A stretch of DNA of 64,000 nt. Origin: Stictocephala bisonia (taxonomy: Eukaryota; Arthropoda; Insecta; Hemiptera; Membracidae). The stretch covers positions 1-64,000 of the forward strand of contig JAQJVL010002627.1 in NCBI GenBank assembly GCA_035578905.1, in the 5' to 3' direction. Position numbers and translations under genes: made by a program. Below are positions 63,408 to 64,000 of this stretch, in pieces. A model generated the notes under the pieces. That model saw only the letters and a program-made list of their open reading frames with translations, did not search any database and had not been told where the DNA came from. How positions within the stretch are numbered: the first letter of the stretch is position 1; each line of letters begins with the position of its first letter.

Positions 63408-63966
63408 TTTCTTTTACTTCAGAGAAGTGTGTATCCAGCTGTAACTGCATGTCACACATTTCCCCTTTTAATATCTGTTGGACTAAGATATTGGTAAAGA
63501 GCACTAAGTAAACACCACAATCAACCGTATTGGTCTGCTGAGCCACGGGTGTTACTACTATTGGGAAGCACTTATTTATATCACAAATATAACTAGATAT
63601 TTTATTTACTATTTTTTCAGCTTCGCTGTAGTTGTATAAGCCTTTAGAATCCATATAGTAAAAGGTTTTACTGAAGTTGTTGTAGTACAGTAAGCTCCAG
63701 TGCGAGCCCCCAACTACTTCAATATTCTCTGCATCATTTATAGGTATGATTATATGATTGCTATTTTTTAAGCTAAGATCACTAATCAGCTCATCAGTTT
63801 CTTCCAAGCTTTTGATGGCCTGAGCGATTACAGGGTTTACTAACAGAGTATCATTCCCCACGACTTTACTAGACAGTAATTTATAGTAATTATGAATTGG
63901 GTCATCTGTCAGCCACTTTGATTCCAATATAGCAAGACATATAGATGTACGGTCATTTGTATTCAT
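63391..63966 (-). CDS. Ulp1-like C48 cysteine protease domain within the LINE
   Basis: SUMO/NEDD8-protease fold of the Ulp1/SENP family. From the ATG at 63966: WLTDDPIHNYYKLL (18-31, substrate-groove start), HIIIPIN (71-77), GGSHWSLLYYN with catalytic H89, FYYMDSKG with D106, PVAQQTNTVDCGVYLV with the oxyanion Gln (Q143/144) and nucleophile C150. The 191-residue length matches a bare catalytic domain without a regulatory N-terminus. Related enzymes cleave SUMO or similar modifiers. Here it is co-oriented with the LINE and 5' of its esterase, so it is probably an element-encoded domain. The frame may extend past the window edge. Confidence 0.88.
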   Translation of the reverse strand: MNTNDRTSICLAILESKWLTDDPIHNYYKLLSSKVVGNDTLLVNPVIAQAIKSLEETDELISDLSLKNSNHIIIPINDAENIEVVGGSHWSLLYYNNFSKTFYYMDSKGLYNYSEAEKIVNKISSYICDINKCFPIVVTPVAQQTNTVDCGVYLVLFTNILVQQILKGEMCDMQLQLDTHFSEVKESDVFD

Positions 63967-64000
63967 TTCGGAATTAACTTGTGCCTTTTTACTGGAATTT

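Larger units (their letters stand above)
58450..64000 (-). mobile_element. Non-LTR retrotransposon with Ulp1, SGNH and macro domains upstream of EN-RT
   Basis: One minus-strand LINE fills the right end of the window. Reading from 63966 leftwards the order is: Ulp1-type cysteine protease, linker, SGNH hydrolase, macro domain, apurinic endonuclease, reverse transcriptase, C-terminal domain, then an AT-rich 3' UTR. Several frame breaks lie at homopolymer runs (61545-61550, 60597-60603, 59148-59156), so EN, RT and the tail were one ORF, and macro and EN probably were too. The element is cut by the right window edge, so its true 5' end and any ORF1 are unseen. RT and EN resemble CR1/Jockey-type elements. 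Confidence 0.85.

Noticed and set aside
49274..64000. Final Lis-1 exon inside the window
   Set aside because: I looked for a frame giving the conserved end (phase-1 start, ...VWECR-type tail) and found none; it is presumably beyond the right edge.
58450..64000. Ulp1, SGNH and macro segments as separate host genes
   Set aside because: They are on the same strand, in short succession, without introns or promoters, and fuse at the SGNH-macro border into the EN-RT part.

Overview
The window looks like an intron-rich piece of an arthropod, probably insect, nuclear genome. It is AT-rich, has GT-AG spliceosomal introns, carries one conserved metazoan gene, and is packed with insect-type transposable elements (piggyBac, mariner, Tigger/pogo, hAT, R1-clade and CR1/Jockey-like LINEs). 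A hemipteran is a guess only.

The host gene is the Lissencephaly-1 orthologue (Lis-1/PAFAH1B1), plus strand. Six internal coding exons are visible: 8902-9048, 19419-19575, 26487-26664, 37024-37159, 45565-45720 and 49078-49273. They total 970 bp with consistent phases (0,1,2,0,0,1) and encode about 323 of the roughly 410 residues, from the end of the coiled coil through most of the WD40 propeller. The LisH exons lie left of the window and the last short exon lies right of it, so the final intron exceeds 14.7 kb. Everything else sits in or beside its introns.

Layout. 0-8.9 kb: LINE ORF1 (minus), a 1.66 kb foldback, a decayed LINE RT, a 45-bp minisatellite and a LINE tail. 9.1-18.6 kb: a decayed R1-clade LINE split by a 5.4 kb hAT element (8-bp target duplication), which itself holds a 2.8 kb foldback with a GC-rich minisatellite. 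20.3-25.7 kb: a piggyBac MITE, a decayed piggyBac, a hAT MITE and an inverted mariner pair. 27.1-36.9 kb: a foldback broken by two small piggyBac elements and a 6.2 kb block holding a tRNA-type SINE and a hAT-like element with an intact Tigger nested inside. 37.4-40.2 kb: a piggyBac with one long ORF. 41.2-44.1 kb: a piggyBac with an apparent intron. 44.7-48.3 kb: a pogo MITE and a decayed Tigger. 50.7-53.1 kb: a transposase/mariner chimera and a Helitron-like tail. 53.9-58.1 kb: a third piggyBac. 58.4-64 kb: a LINE (minus).

The most unusual object is the right-hand LINE. Upstream of its apurinic endonuclease and reverse transcriptase it carries, in order, a Ulp1-type (C48) SUMO-protease-like domain with its catalytic residues, an SGNH esterase and a macro domain. 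These are three hydrolases that in other proteins remove SUMO, acyl groups and ADP-ribose. A second recurrent pattern is that the piggyBac insertions end in similar CCCTTT-like tips after TTAA, but most have their own family-specific inverted or repeated motif just inside.
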